DNA of 64,000 nt, taken from Paucimonas sp. (lineage in GTDB: Bacteria > Pseudomonadota > Gammaproteobacteria > Pseudomonadales > Pseudomonadaceae). Made by a program: the position numbers and the translations under genes. Shown here piece by piece: positions 8,141-20,200 of this stretch. How positions within the stretch are numbered: position 1 is the stretch's first letter; every line of letters begins with the position of its first letter. The notes under the pieces are model-generated. The model searched no databases, had not been told where the DNA came from, and was given only the letters and a program-made list of their open reading frames with translations. Where the stretch lies: assembly GCA_031253995.1 (NCBI GenBank), contig JAIRVG010000073.1, positions 23,333 to 87,332 of the forward strand. The letters run 5' to 3'.

Positions 8141-8217
8141 CCTGTGGGAGCGGGTTCACCCGCGATGGCGATGGTGAATTCACTACCGCCATCGCGGGTA
8201 AACCCGTTCCCACAAGG
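8141..8217. repeat. REP pair (inverted) between pdtA and phdA
   Basis: Two Pseudomonas REP units face each other. The left unit begins TGTGGGAGCGGGTTCACCCG and the right unit is its near-exact complement, with two mismatches over 28 bases. The unit type is the one common in P. putida-group genomes. It lies after the pdtA stop (8247) and before phdA, so it may terminate or stabilise the pdtA transcript. Nothing else is recognisable in the 288-base gap 7959-8246 apart from the candidate promoter at 8075-8102. Confidence 0.85.
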
Positions 8218-8246
8218 TTCATGGCCAGCCGCAAAATCCGGGCTCT

Positions 8247-11200
8247 TCAGAGCACCAGATTGCTCCGCTCCCCCTCCGTCAACCGCGCCCGCGCCTGCTC
8301 GTCCAGCGCGCCGGTGCCCAGCACCTGCACCGAGCTCTGCCGGTCATCCAGCGGCGCACGGTTGGCCCCCGCCTCGCCACCCGGCAGACGCTCATCGCCA
8401 AAGCCCAATACCCGCACCGAGAAGATCGACGGCGCACGCTGGCGCGCGGCGTCCTGCTGCTGGCGACCAACCTGCTCGGCAGCCTGGGTCGCCGAGTTGG
8501 CAGCCGCACTGGCCGAGGCCATGGCGTTGGTGTTGACCACCGCCGCCACCGGCAGGCCTGTGGACTGGCCCTGGGTCTGGATGTTGGCCGCGTTGACCAC
8601 CTGCAAGGCCGCGATGTTGACGTTGCCCGACACGCGGATCCCCGCCTCGCCGGCATCGATCGTGCCCTGCGGGGCAATCAGGTCGATGTCGCCCGGCGCC
8701 ACCTCGGCGATCGGGTTGAGGGTGGCGATACCGGCACCGGTGGACGGCACCTGCGGCGACAGGGTGACGTTGCCCCAGGCGTCGTAGACCCGCTTCGGCG
8801 GGGTGTACACCAGGGTGGTCTTGGTACCGCGGCCGGCGTTGATGTCGCCCTCCGCCGACCAGGCCTGGATGGACCCGCCGAAGGTGGTCATGATCCGGCT
8901 CTGGCCGAGCAGGATGCTGCCCTGGGAGTAGGACTGGATATTGCCCACGCCCTGGGTCACCACGCCCGCCGTGGACGGCGGCGCCGCACCCTCGACGCCG
9001 AACACCTGCTGCCCGCCCGGGCTGAGCAACTGGATATCGCCACCGAAGTTGGTGTGGATGCCAGCACCGCCGAACAGCACGATGTCGCCGTCGTAGCTGA
9101 TCGGATTGCCGGCCACGTCGCGGCTCGGGAACAGCGCGGCGATGGCATTGCGGCCGCGCAGGTAGCTGCCCAGGCGCGGGCCGCTGGCATCGTTGTACTC
9201 GCGGCCACCGGCCTTGAGTTCCTCGAAGTACACCTGGCGGGCGAAGATGCGCTGCTGCTCGGCCGGCAGCCCGGCGAGATAAGCCCGCGCTGCTTCGGCG
9301 TCGCCCTCGAAACCGAAACGCTCGCCGAGCCAGGTCACCAGGTCCTCGTCGTACAGGCGCACAACCTTGCCCGGCTGGTCGGCAAGCGGCGTGCCGCTGA
9401 CGGCCAGGTTGAGCGGGTCCAGGTAGCGGGCGAGGAAGGCACTGTAGTCGACACCGGCGGCACCGGCCTGCAGCACCACGCTGGCCCCCGGCCGGCTGTC
9501 ACCCGGGAGGATGGCGCCGAGGCTGTTGATCGCCGCGCGGTCTTCCATCAGCACATTGCGCCCGGCGCTGATTTCCAGGGTGCCAGGGCCGGCGACGTTG
9601 AAGCTGCTGTAGAGGATGTCGCGACCGGCCTGGACCAGGGAGATGTCGTTGGCGTCGTAGTGGATGAAGAGGTTGCCGATGGATCGGCTGTCCGTAGACG
9701 CAAGAAGGTTGCCCACGGCCGCGGGAAGCGAGCGACTGGTCGCCAGCTGCGACCCGGAGGCAACGATATCGCGTCCGGCAATCATGCGAACCGCACCCGC
9801 CCCTTCGTACCAGGTCTGTCCGGCCAGGTTGCCTGCATAGACGCTAGTCGTCGAAAACTGAATCACCTCACCGCTGGACAGACCAACGATATCGCCGTTC
9901 AACGCATAGAACCGTGATGGCTCCAGTTCACCCGGCAGAATCCCGGCGGTATCGGCACCGAAGTAGAACAGCGGATTGCTGCCAAGCCCCACGCCACGGC
10001 CACCCACGTTGCCGTTGCGGACGACTGGCGTAACGTTGTTGAAGCCAGCATAGCCGGCAAAACCCGGGTTCCAGATCGATGTCAGGCTTTGCGGATCAGT
10101 GCCCGAACGCTGGACCGAATAACCGCCAGCGTAGATCGAGTCTGCCGCCAGCAGTTGGAGATCACCCGTGACTGATGGCGCCAGCAACAGTGAATACGGC
10201 GTCAAACTTGAGAAAGTAGCCGGATCGCCCGTGGCCGAAGTCCCGAGATACAGGCTGCCTTGCGCAGCCACCGCACGCAGGATGGATGGGTAGACGAAGC
10301 GACCGTCTGTCATCGAACTGTTGGCGTTCGTCATTACCGAACTGTTGTTCCCCGGCAGTACGTCGGCGATCTGAGTGCTAGGCGTCAGGTTGCCGCCTGC
10401 AGAGAACAGGTCGATGGCCGTATTGGCGGTCCAAAGACTGAACCAGGTGCTGCCGCCACCTTCATACTGGCGACCATCCGTCCCGGTGAACGCCAGGGTA
10501 TTGGGCACGGTGATCCGCCCCGGATCCCCCGCGCCCCCCACTACCAGGTCACCACGGGTGGCCAGGCGCATCCCGGCATCGCCAGGTACCAGCACCAGGC
10601 CGCCGGTGGCAGCAGCCATGCTCGATCGATTGAGGTCGTAAGCCCGAGTCTCGGTGGAGTCCTGCCGGGGCCTCGTGAGGCCATAGCGCAGATCTATCCC
10701 GCCGATGCTTCCAGCCAGCAACGATGTACTGCCGCGCAGGTTGGCCAGTACTCCTTGCAGGTCCAGACGGCTGTTGCCAGTCGTGTCGATCGTTCGGGCC
10801 GCAAGGTCGGGGTTCACCGCACCGCCGATACGAATGTCCATGTCGCCGCCGCCAGTCAGGCGCAGCTCGCCATCAGCACCTGCACGGCCGCTTCCCCCGA
10901 CCGCCACGACTACGCCCTGGCTGCGCAGATTGTCGTCGACTACGTTGCCCTGTTTACCACCTCGTGCCTGCTGGTTACCCGCTACGCCAGCAACGCGCAG
11001 GTTGACATCCCCGCCGCCAAGGGTCCCGTACCCGCTGAAACCGACCAGATACGGCGTACCGCCCAGAGGGTCGGCTACATAGGTACCGAAGTTGATCCAC
11101 CAGGCAGCAGGCTGATCGTCCTGCGTCGCCCCTCCGTTACCCTGGCGCCACAGCCAGTTGCCCACCTGGGCACTGCCGTACTGGGCATTGCCGGTGGTGC

Positions 11201-14200
11201 CGTTGGAGTCGACCCATTGATCGCCCGTCAGGTCACCGCCCACACGAATGTCCAGGTTGCCACCGTGCTCGGGGAACCACGCCTGGTATTGGGCCAGGGT
11301 CAGGCTCTCGTATTCGCTGCCACCGCTGCCCAGCAAGGAACCGCCGCGTTGACCACGCGCCTGCTGGTAGGCCGCCGTGACATCCTGCGCTTGGGTACCG
11401 GCGGTGTAGACACCGTAAGGCGAGTTCTGCAACAGCGAACCAGCTGCAGCCAGGTCGAGGTCGCCGGTGCCGGTTCGCAGGACGCTGTAGAGCTGGCGCT
11501 GGGCAGTCGCGGTCGAGCTGACGACGTGCTCGATGCAGTTCGCAGGATCGCTATCGCAATACCACATGTCGTCAGCCGCAATGGGTGACCCGGCCGGGTA
11601 GCCCGCCCAGTTGTCCGGAGACCAGGTCCATTGCGGTTGATCAGTGCAGTAGATGGCGTCGATATCGCACAGCCAGCTGTTCGAGTCGTCGACCGGCGCC
11701 CACGGCTCGTAGCCCATTTCTATCGCCGCCTCGGTCAGTACCTTGCCCGCCGAACCCGTCACGATGTTCGCCGCATAGTGGGTATCGGCAAGGCGCAGGG
11801 TGCCCTGGCCATCGGCCCGGGTAATGCGGCTGTCAGCTGCATCCAGATCGGACCCGGCCACCATCCGCAGCGACCACGACTGGCTGCCGGCGGGCAGCAT
11901 GCTGGCCACGGCCCAGTTGCGCCCGCCACCACTGCGCAGGTTCACGAAGGTGGTGCCCTCGGGCAGTTTCACATCGGTTTGCGAAGGAATCAGCGCACCA
12001 CGCGCCAGGGCCAGGTCGCCGTCGAGCACCAGGGTATTGGGCAAGTTGGCGTCATTGCGCGCGATGCTCGGCAAGGGCACGCCCGCCGGCCAACGCATCG
12101 CCCCGACACTGGCGTTGTTCACCAGCAAGGTACCGGCGCCGAGGCGAGTACCCGACGGCAGGGTCACGGCCTGCTCCAGCAGGCTGCCGGCAGCAAACAG
12201 CACGGTACCGCCGGCATCGCGGATATCAGCAGCCAGCACGCTGCCGGCCGCCAGGGTGTAAGGCGCGGTCAGGCGGGTCTCGACTGCCAGGCGGGTGCCG
12301 GCGGCCAGGGTGGCGCCCTTGATCGGCAGCTCATAGTTCAGGGTGACACCGCCCTGGAACACCGTACCATCGGCCAGGGTGACGCCCGGGCCGGGAACCA
12401 CCAGGTCAGCGGCGAAGGGCTGCACACCGGACACCAGCAACCAGCCATTGTCATCCGGGCTGGTCGCCGGCGGAGCAAAGCCATCGTTGATGCTGCCGTA
12501 AAGGGTCAGGTCGCCACCGGCGCGCAGCACCAGGCCACCCACTTCGCCGGAACCGTAGACCGAGGGGTCGCGTTGGGTATGCGGGTTGAGGCTGGCGTAA
12601 CGGTAGCCGGACAGGTCGATATCGCCCTGCACCACCAGGTCGCCATCCGCCGTGGTACTGGCGATCTCGACACCCGGACGCAAGTGCAGCGCGTCCAGGT
12701 AGCGCTCGTTGTTCAGGCCGCCGAGCTTGTCTTGCAGCAGCGCGGTATTGGCCAGTGCGGCAGTGATGAACGCGGTGCTGTCGGCATGCTTGCCATCGAG
12801 GTAGGTCTGGTCGATGACCTGATAGGGCTTGCCGCTGGTGGCGGGATCGCTTCCCAGCGGTGCGTCGGTGTAACGCTGCATGCCATACACCGAGATGGAC
12901 GCGGCGCCCTGGATGTCATAGCGGCCACTGGCGTCGATGGCGATATCGCCGGCGGTGGCGCCACCGATACGCGGTGCCTTGAGGTCAAGGGTACCGAGGG
13001 CGACCAGGTCGTTGCGGCCGCTGGCAGTGCCATGGCGCAGGTCGATGCGCGCACCGTCGGCCAGTACCAGGTTGCCGCTGGACAGCTCGACGATTGCACG
13101 GTTAGGGCTGTCGATGATCTTGCCGTAGCTGTCCACCCGCAGCAGGCTGCCATGGGCGTCGAGCACGGACTGGCTGCCGAGGGTCAGGCCATCGCGGGCA
13201 GCCAGGCGGATGCTGCCGACCTGCTCGCCACTGGCATCGACCAACCCGCTGACCGTGAGCGCGCCGCCGTCGAGCGACAACTCGATGTTGCTGGCCTTGA
13301 GGCCGTCGCCGATGGTCAGGTCGCCTTCCTTGAGCTGGAAGCGTCGTGCGCCGAATACCTGGCCATCGTTCAGGCGCTGGTTGAGGGCGGCGAAGTCGCC
13401 GCTCAGGTCGCCGTCGCCGAGATGACGGGCGCGTACCTCGACCTCGGCGCCTGCATAAGGCACCAGGCTGCCGGCGGCCTGGTAGACGCCGCTGGTGGAA
13501 CCGAGGATCGCGCCCAGCAGGGATACGGTACCGGCACCTTCGCCCAGGGCAATGGCGCCGAGGCTGCCGCCCTGGTTGTTGCGCGCCGACAGGTCGATGG
13601 TCGAGCCGCTGTCCTGGCGGATGTCGCCGTTGTCGCTGCGCAACAGCAGGTCGCCGCCCCAGCTGTATTTCTCGACATCATTGAAAGTCGCGGTACGCCC
13701 GGCCAGGTCGATGGACGAAGCGGCGCCCAGGCGCAGGTCGCCGCTGGCGGTCAGGCTGAGCTTGCCGCTGGGCAGCTCGACACGGGTATCGACCAGCAGG
13801 TTGGACGCGCTCATCGACCACTCGGCACCCAGGGCCTCAGTGCCCTTGCGCGCTGCGGCCGGTGCACCGCCAACCGGCGCTTCCAGACGCAGGTCGCCGC
13901 CAACGCTCAGGCGCGTGACCGAACCGGCCGTCCCGGTGAGCAACGGTGTACGCATCACCAGTTCGCCACCGCTGTAGGCAAAGCCCTTGCCGCTCACGTA
14001 CTCGCCCTGGCTCTGGTACACCGCCAGGCTGCCGCGGTGGTTGGCAGTGATCTGCTTGCCGGCATTCAGTTCCACACTGGAGAAGCCCAGGGCCAGACGC
14101 GCCTCGTCGGTTTGGCTGGACGGCTGGGTATTGGCCGCGTAGCCCAGCTCGATGGTGTCGGCTTGGATCAGCAAACGACCGCTGCCAGTGCCCGGCCCGC

Positions 14201-17200
14201 CCTGGATGGCTGCGGCCGGCGCCTGGGTGGCACCGCTCCAGATCAGCGAGGCGGTGCGGATGCTGGCAACATCATTGGCGTCGCCATAGCCCTGGATCGC
14301 CGGGCTGCCCAGCACCAGGTTGGCCAGGCTGGAGCGGCCGGTGGCCGGGTCCAGGGTGTCGAGGCTGACGGTGCCGAAGAAGTTGATCGAGTCGCGGGCG
14401 GTGAGGATCAGGTTTTCCAGGGCCGGCGCGCCGTGGCTGGTGTCGCCTTGCAGCAGCCGGGTCAGGACCGACTGGTTGAGGCTCAACCCTGCCGGCAGCA
14501 CATGGTTCGTTGCCGCGGCCTGCAATGCATCCACCTCGCCGACGTTCACCGCGCTGACGGCCAGGTTGAGGTTGCGGGTACCGTAGCGCACCTCGTCGCC
14601 AATGCTCACGCTGCCGTTGCTGACGATGCCGATGGTGCCTTCGGAGTAGAGCTGCGACTCGCCGCAGACCAACTCGCTGCAGGCCCCCAGGTTGATCGTT
14701 CCGTTGCTCTGCGTGCCTGGCGCCTGCAGGTTGAGCCCGCCATTGGAAACCGCCAGCAAGGCCCCGGTGCCCACCCGGTAGCTGAAGCCATCGCTGGAGT
14801 CGAAGGCCGCATCGCCCTTGCCCAGGGTGTCGATGCGCGCGCCCTGTTCGAGAGTGATATTGCCTACCAGCATCACATCGGGCCCGCTCAGGACACTGCC
14901 CTCGCGCAGCACGATGTCGCTGTTGCCGTCTCCCAGCAATACGACCTCGCTGCCTTGCTGGCCATAGATCACGGTAGGGATCGCGCCCAGCACCATGCGG
15001 CTGGCACCGAAGCGGTTGAGATCGGAGGCGTACAGGCTGGAGCCGCTGAAAGCGTCGGTCGCGCTGGCGCCATCGGCCAGGACCTCGGTATCGCCAAGTA
15101 CCAGCAGCGAGCCGCCATAGCCATCCTTCGCCGGCGTGAAGTCGACGGTCCCGGCGACGCTCAACGAACTGCCGCTGATCCCCCTCAACAACAGAGAGCG
15201 GGCATCGGCCGGTAGCATGGCGCGGGGAATGCCCTGACGGATCGCATCGGCCAGGACGAAATCGGCGTAGCTGGTTTCGTTGTACTGCGAGTAGCGCCGC
15301 AGCACATCGGCAGAGGAAAGGATGACCTGGCTGGGCAGCGCATCGCGAATCGTCGTGCCGGCGACAGACAGGTAGCCCGAGGTACTCCAGGAGCCGTTGC
15401 GCAAGGCCTGGCTGGACAGGTTGGCACCCTGCCCGGCCAGCCCGTTCAGCTCGACCCGGAAGGCGCCCGGCAACAAGGCGTAGGTGGACGGCAACAAGGT
15501 GTAGGTACCCGCCGGCAGTCCCGGTACACCCGCTCCGATGGTGATCTGCTGGCCGATCAAAGGCTGCACTGCGCCCGCCTCGCCCCCCACTGGCGCGCTG
15601 ACCGCCTGGACACCCGGGACGATGGCATAGACCGGGTTGTCGGCCAGCCCCGGCAGCAGGAAGCGCCCTTGCGCGTCGATCTGCACCAACGGGTTGTAGC
15701 GCGCATCGGTGGAGCCGCCGCGGCCGGAAATGAAACCGGCGCCGGTCAGCTCGCCGCCGCCGCTGAGATCCACAACTGCGCCCGACTGGATGTCGACCTG
15801 CGAGGTAGCAAAGGTAACGCCGATTTCCAGCGCCGTGCCGGTTGAGTTCGCTCCCCCTGCCCCCTGCAATGTGACCTTGTTGCCGGCGAAACTGTAGTTG
15901 ATGCCATCGGTGGTACCGCCGTATGGCATGACCAGACCCGCACCACTCACCGACGTGAGGCTGCCAGGCAGCAGATGGACCTCCCTGAGTCCGTTGGAAG
16001 TAATGCTGCTGAAGCTGATTGCCCCCAAGGGCGCCCGCAGGATCCCGCCCTGTTCGATCGATCCGGCACCCAGTTCCAGCTGACCGAACGCCGAGTACGG
16101 CATCGCCGGCGTGGCGTCACCCACCCGACCGATGCGCAGGACGGATTCGGGATCGATGCGCGGTTGACCCTCCATCCGTCGGTAGCCTGCCATGACACTG
16201 GCAATGGCGCCCGTACCCGGATATATCTGTGTTGCCAGCAGGTCGAGGTCGCCAGGCACCCACAGTTGCGTGCGAGCAGCGTTGCCGTAGGGTGCCAGGA
16301 AGCGAAGCTCGCCATCGCTGTGCAGCTCGGTGTCGGCAAAGCCAGCCAACTGCAGGGTGGAGGCGAATGTGGTGTTGTTCAGTATCTGGGCTTGTGCCCC
16401 CAGGTAAACGCTGCCCGCCACGTCCAGCAACTGGCTGGCGTGCACCGTCAGGGTCCCGCTCGGTGTCAACGCCGATGGCTGGGGAGCCGCTGGCAACGGG
16501 TTCAGTCGTGATGCGCCTGCAAAGTACTGACCGGTTCCCGACAACAGCACATAGGGCGCCAGCAGCTCCACAGGCTGCGCCTCGCTCGACGAGGCCACCG
16601 CTTCGAACGCCGAACCATACAAGCGCAGCGCCTGGCTGGTAGCGAGCCGAGTGCCGGACTCCAACGCCAATACCCCGTGGCTGAGCAGAGTGAGGTCGGA
16701 GAAGCCGCCAGCCTGGATCTCATCGGCAGACACCCGGGCTTGACCATATACCAGGCCGGTGTTGGTCTCGCCCGGCCGGGCGTCCACCAAAGCATCCTCC
16801 CCGGCAGCCGACTGCCCCAGCACCAGACGGCGCACACTGAGTACAGCCGCGTTGGTGGTGGTGTTGGCGTAGGCAGGGGTTTCGAGGGCAATCTGCAAAC
16901 TGCCACCGGCAGCCGTCGCGCCGCCAGAAGCGGCATGCAGGTCGCCATCGAGCAGCAAGCCACGGTGAGACGCCAGGGCAATGCTGCCACCGTTACTGGC
17001 AATCTCGCGACTGCCCACGCCACGAATATCCAGCCAGGTGCTGGCCCCGGAGGCCTCCAGGCGTGAACCGGGGCGCAGGACAACGAAGGCATCGGCCGCA
17101 GTGGCCGTCGCCAGTTGGGTGTCCACTGTGCCACCAATGACGATGCTGCCGCCGGCGTCGACCCGACCGTAGCGCCGCCCTTGCGAATCCAGGGCCCAGT

Positions 17201-20200
17201 TGGCCTGACCCGAGACGTCCAGAAGGGCTTGCTCACCGATCCAGATCGAACGACCGTTGGCCTGGTTGTCGCCCAGGGCTTCGTTCTCGGAAGGGTCGAT
17301 ATCGCCGAACTGCTGCTGGCGGATGTCGATGCTGCCGCCATGGGCCAGCAGCATGCCGAGCACCGTGACCTGGCCGGGGCTGCGCACGCGAATGGACTGA
17401 CCCGGATCGACCTGCAGCAGGCTGCCCTGGCCAATCACGAGGGATTGGTTGGCGGCATCGACAAGGCCGGCGAGGTCACCACCGGCCTGCAGCGCCAGAC
17501 TGGCGCCAGCACGCTGGGTCAGCACACCTGCCAACGGGTCTTCCTGATACAGCGGTGGCGTCCAGACTTCCAGGACCTGGTCAATGGCCGCAGCGCCGGA
17601 CACGGCGCTGGCGTTTTCCGTCCAGCGCCAGACCGGTCGGGTGACCTGCACCTGCGCTCCCTCGGCCACCTCCAGACCGGCCTGCCCCTTGACCTCGTAG
17701 TGGGCAAAGCCCAAGGAGAACATCTCCGGTGCCAGGTAGAGCGTATCGTCTGCCTCGTCCGTCGCACTGCCACCGATATTCACCCGCCCGGAACGCAGCG
17801 ATAGCGTCCCAGCCCCCCCAACGCCCAGGCCACGCAATTCACCACCCAGCTGCAAGGCACCGGTCGCGCCCAACGCCGTGCTGGCACTGGCATGCAGGGT
17901 GATATCCCCTCCCTTGCCACCATGGCGTTTGCCGTCGGCACCAATGCTCGCGCCCGAGGACACATCCAGCAGCGTGCCGTCGCCCAGCACCACATCACCG
18001 CCGTTGCGCAGGCTGATGCGCCCACCGTCGCGCCAGGCCGCCAGGGTACCGGCATCGGCATCGAGCAACAGGTTGCTCCAGCGTCCGCTGGCGTCCAGGT
18101 GCACGCCGTCGGCTACCCGCAGGCTGCCTTGCTGGTCCAGGCTATTGAGATAGACATCGATGGCCGCCGAGGTGAGGTTGACCTGCTGACGCACGTTGCC
18201 GGCTTCGATCACCCCGGCGCGAACCGTCAGGTCGGCGTTGATATCGACAGTCTTGGCGAACAACCCCAGCTCGCCGCCATCGGCCAGTTGCAGCGCGTCG
18301 TTGACCTCGACCGATTCCAGCGCCGAGATCTTCAGGCCACCAAGGCCGAAGCTGTTGAGCAGGTCACTGTCCAGGCTCAACGTACCCTGGCGCGTGGCGT
18401 CGACACTGTCATCCAGGCCGATGGTGCCGGCATCGACACCGATGCCGGCGGCGATGTCGACCCGCTGCACGGTTTGCGCACTGGCACCGAGGGCATACTG
18501 CAGCAGGCCGCTGCTCTTCACGTAGTAAGGGGTGTATTCGCCGACGATCAACTGGGCGCCACGGGCCACCGCCTTCTGCGACTGGTTGTAGCCATCCAGC
18601 CCGGCCTGCGCCGCCTGGGTCTGGCTATCGCCCTGGAACACGGTGCCAACGATATCGCCCTGCAGCACCGCATTGCCGGTACCGACCACCAGGCTGCCGG
18701 CATCGCGGCCGACGGTGTAGCCGTTCTCGTAGCGCTGCGCGGCGCCGATCAGCGGGTTGTAGAAGGTGCGGGTCTGGTTCCAGCGTTCGCTGTAGGTTTC
18801 GTAGCCGCGGTAGATGCCATCGTAAAGCAGGTCGCCCGGGGCGCTGGACAGCTCGTACAGGCGCCCGTCGCTGCCCTTGAGCCAGGTCTGCTTGATGTAG
18901 CCTTCCTGCACATCGAGGGTGCCGCCGGACAGGTTGATCTGCGAACCCTGCTGGGTCACCAGGTCGTTGCCGGTGAAACGCACGCTGCCGCCCTGGGCCA
19001 TCCACTCGCCTACCGAGTGGCCCTGGGTGCCGAGGTAGCCAGCGACTTCCAGCAGGCCGCCGGCGGTGTACCAGCGGTCCGTCGCGTAGCCATTGGTGCC
19101 GGCGGTGACCCGCACCAGGTCGCGCACATCGACCCACACGTCCTGGCTGTTGAGCGCACCGCCCTCACGATTGACCGCGGCATCGCGCTGCTCGTTGCCC
19201 TGCACGTTGACCTTGATGTTGTTGGCCTCCATGGCCACCTTGACGCCCACCGCCCCGGATACGTCGATGTTCGCGCCGTCGCGCACCAGGGTGCGCTGCC
19301 CGGCATTGACCACCACCTGACCGCCGGTGGCCAGGGTCACGGAGCCGCCACGGAAGTCGACGGTGCCGCTGCTGTTGATCTCGATGCGCGACTGCTCGCG
19401 ACGGTCGAGGTCGGCCAGGGTGATCGCGCCGGTGGCTCCGCTCGCCGGGATCAGGGCGGCGTCGCGCTGGCTGTCCAGCGCGGTGCTGCCACTGCTGTCG
19501 AGAAGGATGGCGCTGGTGCTGCCCTCGCCCAGGGTCACCGCCTCGCTGGCCTTCAGGTGCAGGGTGCCGCGGGTGTCCACCGAGGTGCTGGACAGCAGCA
19601 CGCCATCCTGTTGCACGGTGCGCCCGGCCAGGGTGATATCGCCACTGGCGGCCTGGATGATGCCGCTGTTGCGCACCGTCCCGGAGCCACCCGCCACCTG
19701 CTGCGCCTGTACCTCGTTGCCGCGGGTGGTGGAGGTGACGTTGCCGTCGCTGCCCACGCCCCTGCGGATGATGAAATTGTCCCCGGCGGCCAGCAGGGTC
19801 TGGCCACGGTTGGTGGCGATGCTGCCGGCGTTCTCCACCTCGTTGCCCAGCAACAGCACGTAGCCGCCGCCAGCGGTGCTGGTCGCCGGGTCGCGGGTGG
19901 TGATCTGCGCCCCGCGCTCCACCCGCACCGCACCGGCGGCGTCGGTGAAGCTCGGCTGCGAATTGTTGTTGGCGTACAGGCCGTTGTCGCGGAACTGGCT
20001 GTCGCTCATGCTGGCCGCCGCGACCACCAGGTTGCGGGTGTTGACCTGGCTGGTGCCGTCGAAGATCACGCCGTTGCTGTTGAGCACCATCACCGTGCCG
20101 CCGGCCTCGATGCGACCGAGGATCTGGCTGGGGCGTGCCTGCGGGTCGTTGACCCGGTTGAGCACCGCCCAGTCGCTTTGCTGCTGGAACTTCAGGGTGG

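Noticed and set aside
11631..15215. A plus-strand open frame of about 1200 codons inside the pdtA region
   Set aside because: It is antisense to the exoprotein and of low-complexity A/G/Q/R composition. The minus-strand frame has a signal peptide, a TPS domain and DUF3739, so the plus frame is a shadow. The similar frame at 17892-20771 is rejected for the same reason.
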